The notes beneath the pieces were generated by a model, which was not told the origin of the DNA, made no database searches, and was given only the letters and a program-made list of their open reading frames with translations. A DNA stretch of 6,590 nucleotides from Saprospiraceae bacterium (GTDB lineage Bacteria > Bacteroidota > Bacteroidia > Chitinophagales > Saprospiraceae), in contig JALVEF010000521.1 of assembly GCA_027031185.1 (NCBI GenBank), positions 1 to 6,590 of the forward strand, written 5' to 3'. Positions 6,046-6,590 of the stretch are shown here, in pieces. Positions within the stretch are counted from its first letter, which is position 1. Every line of letters begins with the position of its first letter. A program made the translations under genes and the position numbers.

Positions 6046-6590
6046 ATGGACAGACTCACTACATATTTCCCGGAGTTGTCGGCGCATCAGCACCGGCAAT
6101 TTGAGCAGTTGGAAGAGGTATTCCGGCAATGGAATGCACGCATCAACATGGTCTCACGTCGCGACGTGGAGCATTTGGAAGTGCGGCACATTCTGCACTC
6201 GCTGGCCATTGCGAAGTTCATTCGCTTTGTGCCCGGTGCCGTGGTGATGGACTTGGGTACGGGCGGGGGCTTCCCCGGGCTTCCGTTGGCTATTTACTTT
6301 CCTGAAACCAACTTTGTGTTGGTGGACAGCCGTGGTAAGAAGATCATGGCTGTGGGGGCCATGGTGCGTGCGCTCCAGTTGGCCAATGTGCGCACCATCC
6401 ACGGGCGGGCCGAGGACATTCCGGGGCTGAAATGTGATTTTGTCATATCTCGCGCTGTCGCGCGAATGGATAAGCTGTTCCGGTGGTCCCGGCGGCACTT
6501 GGCGTTGCAGCCGCAGCGGCACGCCTATCCGAATGGCATCATTGCCTTGAAGGGCGGCGACCTGACGGAGGAGATGCAGCAGGTGCCCGG
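6046..6590 (+). CDS. rsmG: 16S rRNA (guanine-527-N7)-methyltransferase RsmG (GidB), 3' end missing
   Basis: The frame from the ATG at 6046 is open to the window edge, giving 181 codons of a protein usually about 205-210 residues long in Bacteroidota. RsmG uses S-adenosylmethionine to methylate N7 of G527 in the 530 loop of 16S rRNA; its loss gives low-level streptomycin resistance in other bacteria (family knowledge). Seen motifs: WNARINMVSRRD at 29-40, RHILHSLA at 47-54, the SAM-binding DLGTGGGFPG at 69-78, VDSRGKK at 93-99 and SRAV at 135-138 with conserved Arg136. The YPNGIIALKGGDL segment near the visible end is typical of Bacteroidota RsmG. The start lies 6 bases after the dehydrogenase stop, so the two are probably co-transcribed. 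No Shine-Dalgarno sequence is evident. The missing part is due to the window, not a truncation. Confidence 0.95.
   Translation, partial: MDRLTTYFPELSAHQHRQFEQLEEVFRQWNARINMVSRRDVEHLEVRHILHSLAIAKFIRFVPGAVVMDLGTGGGFPGLPLAIYFPETNFVLVDSRGKKIMAVGAMVRALQLANVRTIHGRAEDIPGLKCDFVISRAVARMDKLFRWSRRHLALQPQRHAYPNGIIALKGGDLTEEMQQVP

Noticed and set aside
5588..6247. Plus-strand open frame of 219 codons spanning the dehydrogenase end and the rsmG start
   Set aside because: It is an out-of-frame shadow of two genes with clear motifs in other frames; its composition (rich in Trp, Arg, Ser) is typical of a shadow.
1..6590. A novel defence, mobile or biosynthetic system
   Set aside because: All open frames with coding character match known families; no transposase, integrase, toxin-antitoxin pair, tRNA or attachment site was recognised.

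Overview
The window looks like a chromosomal segment of a member of the Bacteroidota. The evidence is a gliding-motility/type IX secretion (CHU_C, type B) C-terminal sorting domain at the left edge, an RsmG of the Bacteroidota style at the right edge, a TAnnTTTG-type promoter element, and genes without obvious Shine-Dalgarno sequences. By eye the DNA is moderately GC-rich for this phylum, which would fit an environmental lineage such as Saprospiria. The sequence alone does not settle the class.

Layout. (1) 1-889, plus strand: the 3' end of a large secreted, repeat-containing surface protein (SprB-like repeat, Ig/PKD-like segment, then the type IX sorting domain). (2) 926-2806, minus strand: a compact three-gene operon, read right to left, of a HAD-family phosphatase, recX, and an inositol-monophosphatase-family phosphatase. 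Its genes overlap by 11 and 4 bases, so translation is probably coupled. It converges on the surface-protein gene with only a 36-base gap. (3) 2807-3156: a 350-base divergent intergenic region with a degenerate 8-bp tandem repeat, a good minus-strand TAnnTTTG element, and a perfect 12-bp inverted repeat just upstream of that element. (4) 3157-6039, plus strand: a 960-residue single-chain flavin/iron-sulfur dehydrogenase (FAD-binding domain, FAD-oxidase C-terminal domain, ferredoxin-like Fe-S domain, degenerate CCG domain) of the D-lactate / D-2-hydroxyglutarate dehydrogenase type. (5) 6046-6590, plus strand: the 5' part of rsmG (16S rRNA G527 N7-methyltransferase), starting 6 bases after the dehydrogenase stop and cut by the window edge.

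Functionally this is mostly housekeeping: two small phosphatases with a RecA regulator, a respiratory-type 2-hydroxyacid dehydrogenase and an rRNA methyltransferase, beside one cell-surface protein. I see no mobile element, CRISPR array, tRNA, rRNA or defence system. The items most worth a second look are the cysteine-poor first half of the CCG domain and the structured divergent intergenic region.
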